A DNA stretch of 64,000 nucleotides from Paenibacillus cookii (lineage in GTDB: Bacteria; Bacillota; Bacilli; Paenibacillales; Paenibacillaceae), in NCBI RefSeq assembly GCF_018333375.1, contig NZ_BORW01000023.1:19320-83319 (forward strand). Reading direction: 5' to 3'. The position numbers and the translations under genes were made by a program. The notes under the pieces are model-generated. The model saw only the letters and a program-made list of their open reading frames with translations, was not told the origin of the DNA and searched no databases. This document shows, one piece after another, positions 23,883 through 32,299 of this stretch. The number at the start of each line of letters is the position of its first letter. The stretch's first letter is position 1.

Positions 23883-26800
23883 TTACAGCTCCTTCACCCA
23901 CTTCAGCAGAACGGCAGCCTGTTCCGCCGTCAGACCGCGGCCGATTTGGGCATTCACTTCGTGTTCGAAAGCCTGAAGCTGTCCCTGTTTGGCTTGCTCG
24001 TTGCCCCTTGCAGCCGATTCCTCTGCATTTTTCAGTTTTACGCCCAAAGCGTTCGCGATGCCGGGAGAGGATGCAAACGAATCGACAAGCACGCCCAAGC
24101 CCTCACAGGTCGCAGCGATCTGATATGAAAATTCCTTCGTAGATATGTTCCCAGCCAAGTCGACGGCTTCGGCGGATAGCGTATTGATGCCGGGAAGAAG
24201 CGCATAGGCGGGCAGATTCACTTCGCTGCAGGTATCCGAGGCGATGCCGGACACGCTATCGGAGGCTTCGCAGCGGATCGACACCGTCTGATCCAACGTG
24301 TAAACGTCCTTCCCCGCAAAAACGATGTCCGGCAGGGACTTGTCGATCTTTACCGTCTGCTCGCGCGGTATTTCTTTGTTGCCTTGCCGGTCTTCCGCCC
24401 AATACGTCACTTTCGTTATGCCCTCGGCGGTTATCGCGAAAGATGCTGGACTCCCCTCGATCCTGACGGGATCCTGCCGCATCGCTCCGGCGGCGGCATA
24501 CGTGATGCCTGCAACGCCGCTGCCCTCGCCGTCTGCAGCATCGATCCGAACGCTTGCGTCGCGGTTGACCCACCCGGCTTCATTCGCGTCGGGCACGATA
24601 GCCGCGACGGAAACCGGCGCATCCGTATCTTTCGGCTGTTCCGCCCCTTCCACTGAAAGGGCAAAGTCGTCGTAGTAAGCGGAAGCCATGTTATATCGGC
24701 TGACCACCGCGATGAGTCTGGCATAGGCCGCATCGGCCGGTGCCGCGCCGGAAAGCGTGACCTCCTGCCATTGTGCCAGCCGGCTCTCGTCCAAATGCGT
24801 TTCGAGCGTGCTTAGCGTGCGGTTCCCGGCGTCGAAGAACCGGAGCATGACTCCCGGCTGGCCGGACTCGACGTAGACCTGAACGCCGGCAGTATATTTT
24901 TTGCCGGGAGTGACCGGAATTTTATCGCTTTGGAGGGCCACGGATGCCGTCCGCGTGCCGTCGCCCAATTTCAGGCTGGCGCCGCCGGAGAAGCTGCGAT
25001 CCGTGCTGACGGCATGGTTGACGTCAGAGCCAACTGCGAACAGCGACGCCCAGCCCGGAATCATGCCGCCGCTTAGCGCTTCTTCAAAGCCGGCATTCGT
25101 GACCGGCAGCGGAGTTCCCGGGGGAGATTCAACGATCTCTCCGCCCGCCCGAATGCGGTATAAAATCGTATTGGTCGCTTGATCCGTAAAATAAAGATGG
25201 CCGTCTTTGCCCAGCTCAAACCGTGCGGCGGTCGTGACCATGCGGGATTCCATCGTTTCCGGGTCGATTACGGTCAATTTGTTGTTAAACAACACGTACA
25301 ACAACCCGTCGTCCGACCAGCGCATGGGATGATGCGCCCACTGCGTGTAGCTGAGGTTCGACTGGATCTTTTTGCTTTTGACGATTGCATAGGTATCCGG
25401 GTCGATCGCAAAAACGTACTCGTACGCTGCTCCCCAAATCAGACCGTCCGGCCCGACGCTTAAATCCCCGATAAAAACGGGTTTATCCAGCCCGATGATC
25501 CGCAGCGGGAACTCCGTGATTTTTTGTTTCGTTTTTGTATCCCACACGAAGATTTTCGCTTCGTCCGCAGCAGGCTCGGAACCGAGGCCGCCGCGGATCG
25601 TCGTCGAACCGAACAGCTTGCCGTCCTTGTAAGCAAGGCTCAGCACGCTCTGGTCTTGCACGATGTTCCGGTATACCTGGGCTTCCCCCGTTGCCGGGTC
25701 ATATTCCGTAACGGCTCCCCCCAACGTATTATAGGCGGGAATCGTGGCGACATACAGCTTGCCGCCGCCGGACGTCATATTGACGAGCCGCTCCTGCTGA
25801 TTTCCCAGAACAAACAGCTTTTTCGGATTCTCGGCGCCCGGTTCAAGATTCATGTCGTATCCGTACAGGGCTCCTTCGGGATAGACTCCCATATACATCC
25901 GGTTGCCGAGCGGATACACGCTGTCCGCCTGGCCGATCGAAAAAGGAACCGACGTTAGGGCGTTCGGGTCGATGATCGACCCCCTGCTGGATTGCACTCC
26001 CGTTACGAACAGTCCGCCGTCCGGCGACGATTGTATGCGGTTAACGACTCCCGGCGTTCCCGGTACGACCGAGGGGTATAGATGCACCTTCTTCGTTTCG
26101 ATGTTCAAAATGGCCACGCCGCCGTCGTACCGGACCGTAACCAGGTTTTTGCCGGGCAGGTCGGGATTGTCCGGAAACTCTACCCAATCCGCGCCGCGGA
26201 AGCCGCTTCCGTACTCCATGCCCGTCTCCGCAACCTCATGCGTCGTCAAGTCAAAGGTCTTCAGCTTTTTATCGGACATAAAGTAAATTTTGCCGTTCAG
26301 CGAGTCGGTCTCATGAAGACCCGTCACATGATCGATGACCGTATCGAGCCAGGCGTTCGCCGACGTATCATAGATATAAGCTGGCCCCGGCACGCCGCTT
26401 CCGTCCGTATACCGCGCGAACAAATACCGGTTATCGATCGTATCGAGGTCGTATACCGTATCGTCGCCTTCCGGAACATGGAGGGACGCGGCGATGTCGG
26501 TTTTTTCTCCTGTCGCCAGATTGACGCGCACAATCTGATGATGCGCCGTCCCCGCATAAATATAGCCCCCTTGATAAGCGATGGAACGGACGTATTCCTG
26601 GGCTATATGGCCGATCACGCGGCCGTAATCCTTGATCTGTCCGGTAGATGGATCATACTGGATCACTTTGCCGCCCGGATACGTGCCCACGTACACCCGT
26701 CCGGCTTCGTCCGTCGTAACGCAGATCGGCCATGATTCGCCGTCGAACACCGCGGCCTGCTCCACCGTATGCGTCACCGGAGAGTATTTCCACAGCCTCG

Positions 26801-27158
26801 CTCCGCCCCCCTCGGCCGCGACGTACAAGGTCCCGTCCGGCGCCACCGTATGGGCCCACGAACTCTCCGAAGGCGGGATCGGTATGCTGCGCAGCAGCTT
26901 GTAATCCGCCAAATCGATGACGTTCAGCCGGCCCGGCTTGCCCTTGGACGTCGTATACAGCACCGGACGCCCTTCCTCCCGGCCGACCGTCCCGTTAAAG
27001 ACGGAGACCGTGTAATTCAGCGGCGGCAGCAGCTCCTCGGGCGGACCGTAGACCTTCTGCCCCAAGCGGCTTTCCTGGGCGCTTGCCGCACCTCCCCAAC
27101 CGGCAATCCCTGACAACAATACGATGACGACTGCAACCGCAAACCATGTTTTGCGCAT
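23883..27158 (-). CDS. Secreted multidomain beta-propeller / CBM-like / Ig-like / FIMAH protein
   Basis: A 1091-residue exported protein. Signal peptide: residues 1-27 (FAVAVVIVLLSGIAGWG, then AASAQ). Residues about 45-670 are a long series of blade-like repeats (for example HTVAPDGTLYVAAEGG, VTTDEAGRVYVGTYPGGKVI, AWAHHPMRWSDDGLLYVLFN without the first A) that fit one large or two consecutive beta-propellers. Residues 685-836 look like a jelly-roll carbohydrate-binding module (NAGFEEALSGGMIPGWAS ... YYDDFALSV). Residues about 845-1015 hold two Ig-like, OmpL47-type repeats (YWAEDRQGNKE; EAVDLAGN). Residues about 1020-1091 are a FIMAH domain, known from polysaccharide-active enzymes. No catalytic domain is recognised, so the propeller may itself act on a polysaccharide, or the protein may only bind one. 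It is the last gene of a six-gene sugar-uptake operon, 13 bp after the dehydrogenase gene. Confidence 0.82.
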   Translation of the reverse strand: MRKTWFAVAVVIVLLSGIAGWGGAASAQESRLGQKVYGPPEELLPPLNYTVSVFNGTVGREEGRPVLYTTSKGKPGRLNVIDLADYKLLRSIPIPPSESSWAHTVAPDGTLYVAAEGGGARLWKYSPVTHTVEQAAVFDGESWPICVTTDEAGRVYVGTYPGGKVIQYDPSTGQIKDYGRVIGHIAQEYVRSIAYQGGYIYAGTAHHQIVRVNLATGEKTDIAASLHVPEGDDTVYDLDTIDNRYLFARYTDGSGVPGPAYIYDTSANAWLDTVIDHVTGLHETDSLNGKIYFMSDKKLKTFDLTTHEVAETGMEYGSGFRGADWVEFPDNPDLPGKNLVTVRYDGGVAILNIETKKVHLYPSVVPGTPGVVNRIQSSPDGGLFVTGVQSSRGSIIDPNALTSVPFSIGQADSVYPLGNRMYMGVYPEGALYGYDMNLEPGAENPKKLFVLGNQQERLVNMTSGGGKLYVATIPAYNTLGGAVTEYDPATGEAQVYRNIVQDQSVLSLAYKDGKLFGSTTIRGGLGSEPAADEAKIFVWDTKTKQKITEFPLRIIGLDKPVFIGDLSVGPDGLIWGAAYEYVFAIDPDTYAIVKSKKIQSNLSYTQWAHHPMRWSDDGLLYVLFNNKLTVIDPETMESRMVTTAARFELGKDGHLYFTDQATNTILYRIRAGGEIVESPPGTPLPVTNAGFEEALSGGMIPGWASLFAVGSDVNHAVSTDRSFSGGASLKLGDGTRTASVALQSDKIPVTPGKKYTAGVQVYVESGQPGVMLRFFDAGNRTLSTLETHLDESRLAQWQEVTLSGAAPADAAYARLIAVVSRYNMASAYYDDFALSVEGAEQPKDTDAPVSVAAIVPDANEAGWVNRDASVRIDAADGEGSGVAGITYAAAGAMRQDPVRIEGSPASFAITAEGITKVTYWAEDRQGNKEIPREQTVKIDKSLPDIVFAGKDVYTLDQTVSIRCEASDSVSGIASDTCSEVNLPAYALLPGINTLSAEAVDLAGNISTKEFSYQIAATCEGLGVLVDSFASSPGIANALGVKLKNAEESAARGNEQAKQGQLQAFEHEVNAQIGRGLTAEQAAVLLKWVKEL

Positions 27159-27171
27159 CGAACTTCCTCCC

Positions 27172-28176
27172 TCAGTCCCCGTATGTGATTAACGTTCCCA
27201 TGACACCCGGCGTATTCAAATAGTTGTCATAAGCGGCCTTGGCTTCGTCCAGCCGATAACGATGCGAAATAAGCGGCAAAATCGAAATCCGTTTTTCGGC
27301 CAATAGGCGGATGTACTCCTCAAGGTTCCTCCCTTCGGTCCAGCGCACGAATCCGATCGGATAATCCCGGTTGTCCCTCTCGTAGCCCGGGTCATACCTG
27401 CCGGGTCCGCCGGCCCGCGAGATCAGGACCTGCGCTTCTTTCCCGAACATTTGCGCCCTGGAAAAAGAGGTGGACAAGTCGCCGACCACGACGATTTTTC
27501 CCCGGTCGCGAATCCAGCTTAAGGAACGGTTAATGAGCTCTTCACCCGGCCCGCCGGCGCAAAGGAGGGCGCAATCCGCGCCATGTCCGTCCGTAACGGC
27601 TTCAAGCCGGTTCTGCAGCCCGTCGTGCTCGGTGAAGACATGCTCCATGCCTTGAGCCCGCAGCATGTCGGCACGGCTGGCATTCACGTCGAGCGCCATG
27701 ACGCGAAACGAGGCTGCCGCCGCGATCTGGGCGATCATCTGTCCCAGAATGCCCAAGCCGACGATTACGGCCGATTCCCCGAACCGGAGATCAGCGGTCC
27801 GGAGCGCATGAATCGCGATGGCTCCCAACCCGCCGAAGGCCGCTTCCTCGGGCCGGACGTGATCGGGCACCGAAGCGATCAAATTGGACGGCACGGTCAA
27901 TCGTTCGCAATGCCGGACATAAGGGGCGCCGTAGCAGGCCACCCGCTGGCCGATCCGGAATCCGCTTACCCGGTCCCCGATTTTTTCAATGATTCCGACG
28001 GCGCTGTACCCGAGAAGGGAGGGCATCTCGGGGCCTCGTTTCAAAAAGGACAATTCCGTCCCCGGGCTGATGGCCGACAGTTCGGTGCGGATCCGCACAT
28101 GCCCCTCCGGCACGGTGATTTGTTCCTCCGTTTCCGTAATGACGATGTTTCCTTTAAAAGCGGCGACGGCTTTCAT
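27172..28176 (-). CDS. Medium-chain dehydrogenase/reductase (zinc-type alcohol dehydrogenase-like)
   Basis: A 334-residue MDR-family oxidoreductase. The N-terminal GroES-like domain (1-130) includes RTELSAISPGTELSFLKRG and GQRVACYGAPYVRHCERLTVP; the structural-zinc cysteine cluster is missing and catalytic-zinc ligands are not obvious. The Rossmann domain has VIVGLGILGQMIAQIAAAAS at about residue 152. This fits the sorbitol-dehydrogenase-like branch often found in sugar or inositol operons, where it would oxidise or reduce a sugar-derived intermediate. ATG 28176 follows AAGGAAGGGG; the frame is open further upstream only because it overlaps the AraC gene. It lies between the regulator (13 bp) and propeller (13 bp) genes. 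Confidence 0.85.
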   Translation of the reverse strand: MKAVAAFKGNIVITETEEQITVPEGHVRIRTELSAISPGTELSFLKRGPEMPSLLGYSAVGIIEKIGDRVSGFRIGQRVACYGAPYVRHCERLTVPSNLIASVPDHVRPEEAAFGGLGAIAIHALRTADLRFGESAVIVGLGILGQMIAQIAAAASFRVMALDVNASRADMLRAQGMEHVFTEHDGLQNRLEAVTDGHGADCALLCAGGPGEELINRSLSWIRDRGKIVVVGDLSTSFSRAQMFGKEAQVLISRAGGPGRYDPGYERDNRDYPIGFVRWTEGRNLEEYIRLLAEKRISILPLISHRYRLDEAKAAYDNYLNTPGVMGTLITYGD

Positions 28177-28189
28177 GTACCCCTTCCTT

Positions 28190-30448
28190 CTATCCCTCGC
28201 CCGCGGTTTTCCGGTATTCGCTGGGAGAGATGCCGTAATATTTTTTAAACGTGGTCGTAAAGGTGGAGGCATTGGCATACCCTGTTTTTTCCCCGATCTC
28301 GGCGATATTGAAGTCGGTATTTTTCAGAAATTCCCGCGCATGCTCCAGCCGGACCTTGTTCAGGTATTCGACGTAGTTGATGCCGAACGTTTTCTTGAAA
28401 TAGTTGGAGAAATATTTGGGCGTGGTATCCAGCACCTCGGCCATCCGGTCCAAATACAAGTTGTGCATGTAATTCAGTTCGATATACTGCGAGATAAAGG
28501 CGGGATTCAGCTTGCTTTTCGGCTCCCGGCTCCGTTTGTCCGCGATGCTTTGCACGAGCTCGGCCAGCGCGTTGCCGATTTCGTCGTGGCCGAACGCCTC
28601 GTCGACCTGGCGGATGAACCGGGCTTCGAGCCGCAGCAGCTCCTTGTCGTCCGATACGGACGCTTCGACCGGTTTGATGATATAGAGAAAGATGCTTTTG
28701 GCGACATGGGCCAAATGGTAGTGGTGGATGTTCCGGGCCGCATTTTCCGAAATGATGTCCCTTACGATGTGAACCGCTTCCTCGGTTCTGCCGCCGGTCA
28801 GGCAGCGGGTCAGCTTATCCATCTTCTCCAGCGGAAAATAGACGTCGGCCACGTAACGGATCGATTCGGTATCGATCACGGCCTGCGCTTCGTCATGGGT
28901 GTTCCGGTAGCGAAGCCCGTTCAGCAAGTCCTGATATGCCGGCCTGCACTGCTGAAGCCGGGATTCATACGTTTTGGAGACGCAAGCCCGAACCGTAAAG
29001 CCGGCAAAAACGCCCTGCCCCGCATGGAGCATAAAGGATCGGACGCCGTCGATGATTTCCTTCCTCCCGGCCCCGGGAACGATGCCGATCAAAGCGGCAA
29101 ACCGCAAATCCTGCACGTGAAATACGGCCGCATGCCCGGCGACGTATTGCAGGCCGCCGCGAATCTCCTCCGCCATGTCTTCCGGGTTCAGGCCGGCGTT
29201 TTCCCCGGTCTCCTCCTTGCTTTTGAACTGGAACAGCGCCATCACGAACTGCTTTTCGCGGAACAACGACCGTTCAAATCTCCGCGCCTGCGCCCCGTCA
29301 TCCCCGGCGTGCCGCCCTTCGAGCAGCGATTGAAGGAAAACCGCCCGGCAAAGCTCCGCATCCGCGGATTGGATCTGTCTCCGGAGCTCTTCGTTTTCCC
29401 GCTGTGCCTTGGCGATGCCGCTGTGGATTTTGCGGAAGTCGTTCCCTTTCACGCGGCCGCCCCCCAGAAGCTTCAGGATGCCTTTGACCGGCAGGTACAA
29501 ATAGACGCTGAGCAGTCCGGCGAGAACCACCGCGCTTACGATCGCCACGATCATGATGAGCCTGCTTCCGCTCGCCACGGAGTCGATATTTTGGAATTGG
29601 TACGGCATTTTATCGATGTAGATGAAGCCGTTGTAGTCCGACTGGTAAAAGCTGTACTCGAAGTCGCCCCGCGTCAGCGATTTCCCCTGCGGCTGCTTGA
29701 AGTATACGTCGTTCAGCACCTCGACCAGATCCAGGTTTTTGTCGGTGCTGAGAATGACGTTGCGGTCGGCATCCAGCACGATCAAGGAAGAACCCGGCAC
29801 CATCGCCTGCAGATTCACGTGCTGCAGCCATTTTTCCACGTTGATCAGGACCATGACGTTTTTGTCCGATAGCTTGTATTTGTTGCCGTCCATGACGACC
29901 ATCAGCCGTTCGCTTCTCGGCTTCGAGCCTTCGGCCTGCGCATAGAAATCGGAAGCCGGGAAAACGGTGAACGGACGTTTGGACTTGGCGAAATTCCTCC
30001 AGTAGGCCGCATTGTACATGTCATGCCTGTATTTATTCTGAAACAGCAGCTTCATGTCGCTGGTCCCGCTCGCGGTAATCGCCAAATCCACCTGATCGTA
30101 GAACACAACCACGTCCTCAATGTAATCCACCGACGACACCAGGCTGGCCAAATTGTCCTGCAGGGAATACACCTGGGACATGTCGAGGGTTGAGCTTCCC
30201 CCGGATTTCAAGCGGTCGTAAGGAAGTCCGTGGATCGTGAAAATGAGGTTGTTCACCGTCGTTAGGCTGCTGTCGAACGCCTGAATGATGTTTTTGACGG
30301 CCAACCGATTGTTTTGCGTCACTTTTTCGTAAATCCCGGAAATCGAATTGCGGTAAACGACGTAGTTGGACACGGACATGATCACGATGACCAGCAGCAG
30401 AGAGAAAAAGATTTGCAGCAGTCCCCGGCTTGCGATTAACCGATTCAT
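28190..30448 (-). CDS. Membrane-anchored AraC-family regulator with extracytoplasmic sensor (YesN/YesM-like hybrid)
   Basis: A 752-residue one-component regulator. TM1 is at about residues 8-30 (LLQIFFSLLLVIVIMSVSNYV), an extracytoplasmic sensor of about 265 residues follows, and TM2 is at about 297-322 (LIMIVAIVSAVVLAGLLSVYLYL). A cytoplasmic linker leads to two AraC helix-turn-helix motifs at the C-terminus (about 645-748; YLDRMAEVLDTTPKYFSNYFKK, then NIAEIGEKTGYANASTFTTTFKKYYG). The layout is typical of Paenibacillus regulators embedded in LplABC-type operons that sense an external oligosaccharide or its binding protein. ATG 30448 has AGAGG eight bases upstream; a GTG at 30457 would overlap it. 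The gene lies inside the operon it probably activates. Confidence 0.92.
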   Translation of the reverse strand: MNRLIASRGLLQIFFSLLLVIVIMSVSNYVVYRNSISGIYEKVTQNNRLAVKNIIQAFDSSLTTVNNLIFTIHGLPYDRLKSGGSSTLDMSQVYSLQDNLASLVSSVDYIEDVVVFYDQVDLAITASGTSDMKLLFQNKYRHDMYNAAYWRNFAKSKRPFTVFPASDFYAQAEGSKPRSERLMVVMDGNKYKLSDKNVMVLINVEKWLQHVNLQAMVPGSSLIVLDADRNVILSTDKNLDLVEVLNDVYFKQPQGKSLTRGDFEYSFYQSDYNGFIYIDKMPYQFQNIDSVASGSRLIMIVAIVSAVVLAGLLSVYLYLPVKGILKLLGGGRVKGNDFRKIHSGIAKAQRENEELRRQIQSADAELCRAVFLQSLLEGRHAGDDGAQARRFERSLFREKQFVMALFQFKSKEETGENAGLNPEDMAEEIRGGLQYVAGHAAVFHVQDLRFAALIGIVPGAGRKEIIDGVRSFMLHAGQGVFAGFTVRACVSKTYESRLQQCRPAYQDLLNGLRYRNTHDEAQAVIDTESIRYVADVYFPLEKMDKLTRCLTGGRTEEAVHIVRDIISENAARNIHHYHLAHVAKSIFLYIIKPVEASVSDDKELLRLEARFIRQVDEAFGHDEIGNALAELVQSIADKRSREPKSKLNPAFISQYIELNYMHNLYLDRMAEVLDTTPKYFSNYFKKTFGINYVEYLNKVRLEHAREFLKNTDFNIAEIGEKTGYANASTFTTTFKKYYGISPSEYRKTAGEG

Positions 30449-30491
30449 TGGCGTCACCTCTCATGATGACAACTATTCCACATTCCGCCGC

Positions 30492-31355
30492 CTAACCCTT
30501 CTCCGCCCCCAGCATAACCCCCTTCGCGAAATATTTTTGGGCAAATGGATAGATCAGCAGCACCGGAATCATCGACAGCACGATCGTCGCGTTTTTCAGC
30601 GCCTGCGGCGCCAGGGCCGCCCGGTCCACGAGCCCGGCGTCATTTTCGGTGTTGAAGATGAGCATATCCCGCAAAACGACCTGCAGCGGATACATGTCCT
30701 TGTCGTTCAAATAAATGAGCGGCAGGAAGAAGCTGTTCCAATGGCCCATGAAATAAAACAAACCGATGGAAGCCAGCGCGGGTTTGGAGAGCGGGATGAC
30801 GATGCTGAAAAGAATCCTCGTTTCCGACGCGCCGTCGATGAGGGCCGCCTCCCGGATCTGGGAGGACATGTTTTCGTAAAAGCTTTTTAAAATGATCAGC
30901 TCCATCGTCCAAATCGCGTTCGGCAGCACGAGCGACCATACCGAATCCGTCAGTCCCAGCTTCTGGACCACGAGATACGTCGGAATGATGCCGGGGTTCA
31001 GGAACATCGTGAGCACGATGGCCAGCATGAAAAACCGGCGGCCGAAAAACGTTCTCTGGGAGAGCGGATAGGCCGCCACCGCCGTAAACAACAGATTGAT
31101 GAAGGTGCCCAGCGACGTGTAGTAAACGGAGTTCAAATACGCCCGCGGGATCAATTTGTTTTTGAGCACCTCCGCGTAGGCGTCGAAGTTAAAGCCCTTG
31201 GGGAACAATAACACCTTCCCTTGGACGACCGAAGCCGTATCGCTTAACGAGGTGACCGCAATGTACCATACCGGATACAGCGTCGCGATGGCGACGCAGG
31301 CCAGGATCAGGGCGTTGACGACGCCAAAAACGGATAATCTGCGTGCCCCTACCAT
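30492..31355 (-). CDS. Carbohydrate ABC transporter permease (YtcP/MalG type)
   Basis: A 287-residue inner-membrane permease with six predicted helices. The EAA loop appears as EAALIDGASETRILFSIVIPLSKP near residue 185, the site that docks the ATPase. It belongs to the YtcP-like branch that pairs with LplB-like permeases and imports complex oligosaccharides. No ATPase gene is present in the operon, as is usual for these systems, which share a multitask MsmX-type ATPase encoded elsewhere. ATG 31355 follows GGAGGG and overlaps the preceding gene by 7 bp. The regulator gene follows after 43 bp. Confidence 0.94.
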   Translation of the reverse strand: MVGARRLSVFGVVNALILACVAIATLYPVWYIAVTSLSDTASVVQGKVLLFPKGFNFDAYAEVLKNKLIPRAYLNSVYYTSLGTFINLLFTAVAAYPLSQRTFFGRRFFMLAIVLTMFLNPGIIPTYLVVQKLGLTDSVWSLVLPNAIWTMELIILKSFYENMSSQIREAALIDGASETRILFSIVIPLSKPALASIGLFYFMGHWNSFFLPLIYLNDKDMYPLQVVLRDMLIFNTENDAGLVDRAALAPQALKNATIVLSMIPVLLIYPFAQKYFAKGVMLGAEKG

Positions 31356-32281
31356 AATCCCTTCCCTCCGATCTTCCGGCTGACGGCGTTTGCGCCCAGC
31401 AGCATCACCATGGCCACCAGCGCCTCGAACATTCCGACCGCCGCCGCGTAGCTGTAGTTGGACTCGAGCAGGCCCTTCCGGTAAACGTACGTCGAAAACA
31501 CGTCGGCTACGTTGTAGGTCATCGGATTGTACAGCAGCAGCACCTTTTCATACCCGACGCGGATCATGGAACCGGTTTTCAGGATAAACATGATCAGCAT
31601 GGTGGGCATCAGCCCCGGAATCGTAATGTGCCGGATCATGTGAAACCGCGTTGCCCCGTCCACTTTCGCCGCCTCGTACAGCGTCGGACTGATGCCGGCG
31701 ATCGCCGCAAGATAAATGATCGATTCGTACCCTACCGTGCCCCAAATTTCCGAGATGACGTAAATCGGCCGGAACCACCCGGAATCGGCGAGGAAATATT
31801 TTTTCTCGAACCCGAGCGCCGCCAGCAGCTGGTTGAGCAGCCCGTTCGTGGGCGAGAGGAAATCGATGATCATGCTGCTGATGATGACGACGGATAAAAA
31901 GGCCGGGAGATAGCTCAGCGTTTGCACGGACTTTTTGAACCATTGAACCCGGACCTCGTTCAGCAATACGGCCAGCAGGATCGGAAACGGAAATCCGAAT
32001 ACGAGCGTGTAAAAGCCGAGCAGCAGCGTGTTGCGGAACAGCATCCAAAAATCCTGATTGCCGAAAAACTTGATGAAATGCTTCAGCCCGACCCAATCGC
32101 TCCCCAGCACGCCGGTAAACACGCTGTAATCCTTGAAGGCGATGATGAGTCCGTACAGCGGACCGTAACGGAAAATGACGTAAAAAAGGATGCACGGGAT
32201 AAACAGTAACAGCAGCTCCCGGTCCCGCCGGATATGCCTCAGCATCTCCTTGGACCGGGATTTTAACGGTTTATTCATCAT
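31349..32281 (-). CDS. Carbohydrate ABC transporter permease (LplB type)
   Basis: A 310-residue permease with six predicted helices and an LplB-like N-terminus (RHIRRDRELLLLFIPCILFYVIFRYGPLYG). The EAA loop is YEAAKVDGATRFHMIRHITIPGL near residue 210 (EAA-x3-G intact). It forms the channel together with the YtcP-type subunit encoded next. The start is ATG 32281 (or 32278, the second of two adjacent ATGs). It begins 18 bp after the stop of the binding-protein gene. Confidence 0.94.
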   Translation of the reverse strand: MMNKPLKSRSKEMLRHIRRDRELLLLFIPCILFYVIFRYGPLYGLIIAFKDYSVFTGVLGSDWVGLKHFIKFFGNQDFWMLFRNTLLLGFYTLVFGFPFPILLAVLLNEVRVQWFKKSVQTLSYLPAFLSVVIISSMIIDFLSPTNGLLNQLLAALGFEKKYFLADSGWFRPIYVISEIWGTVGYESIIYLAAIAGISPTLYEAAKVDGATRFHMIRHITIPGLMPTMLIMFILKTGSMIRVGYEKVLLLYNPMTYNVADVFSTYVYRKGLLESNYSYAAAVGMFEALVAMVMLLGANAVSRKIGGKGLW

Positions 32282-32299
32282 GTGTCGTTCCCCGTTTCA

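Noticed and set aside
22731..24128. Plus-strand frame of 465 codons over the second permease and terminator
   Set aside because: Runs through the convergent terminator and the wrong frame of the FecCD permease; Arg/Ala/Gly-rich shadow.
27989..29872. Long plus-strand open frame (627 codons) across the AraC and MDR genes
   Set aside because: Antisense to two well-supported genes; its product lacks domains and is rich in His/Arg/Val as expected of a mirror frame in GC-rich DNA, and it has no ribosome binding site.
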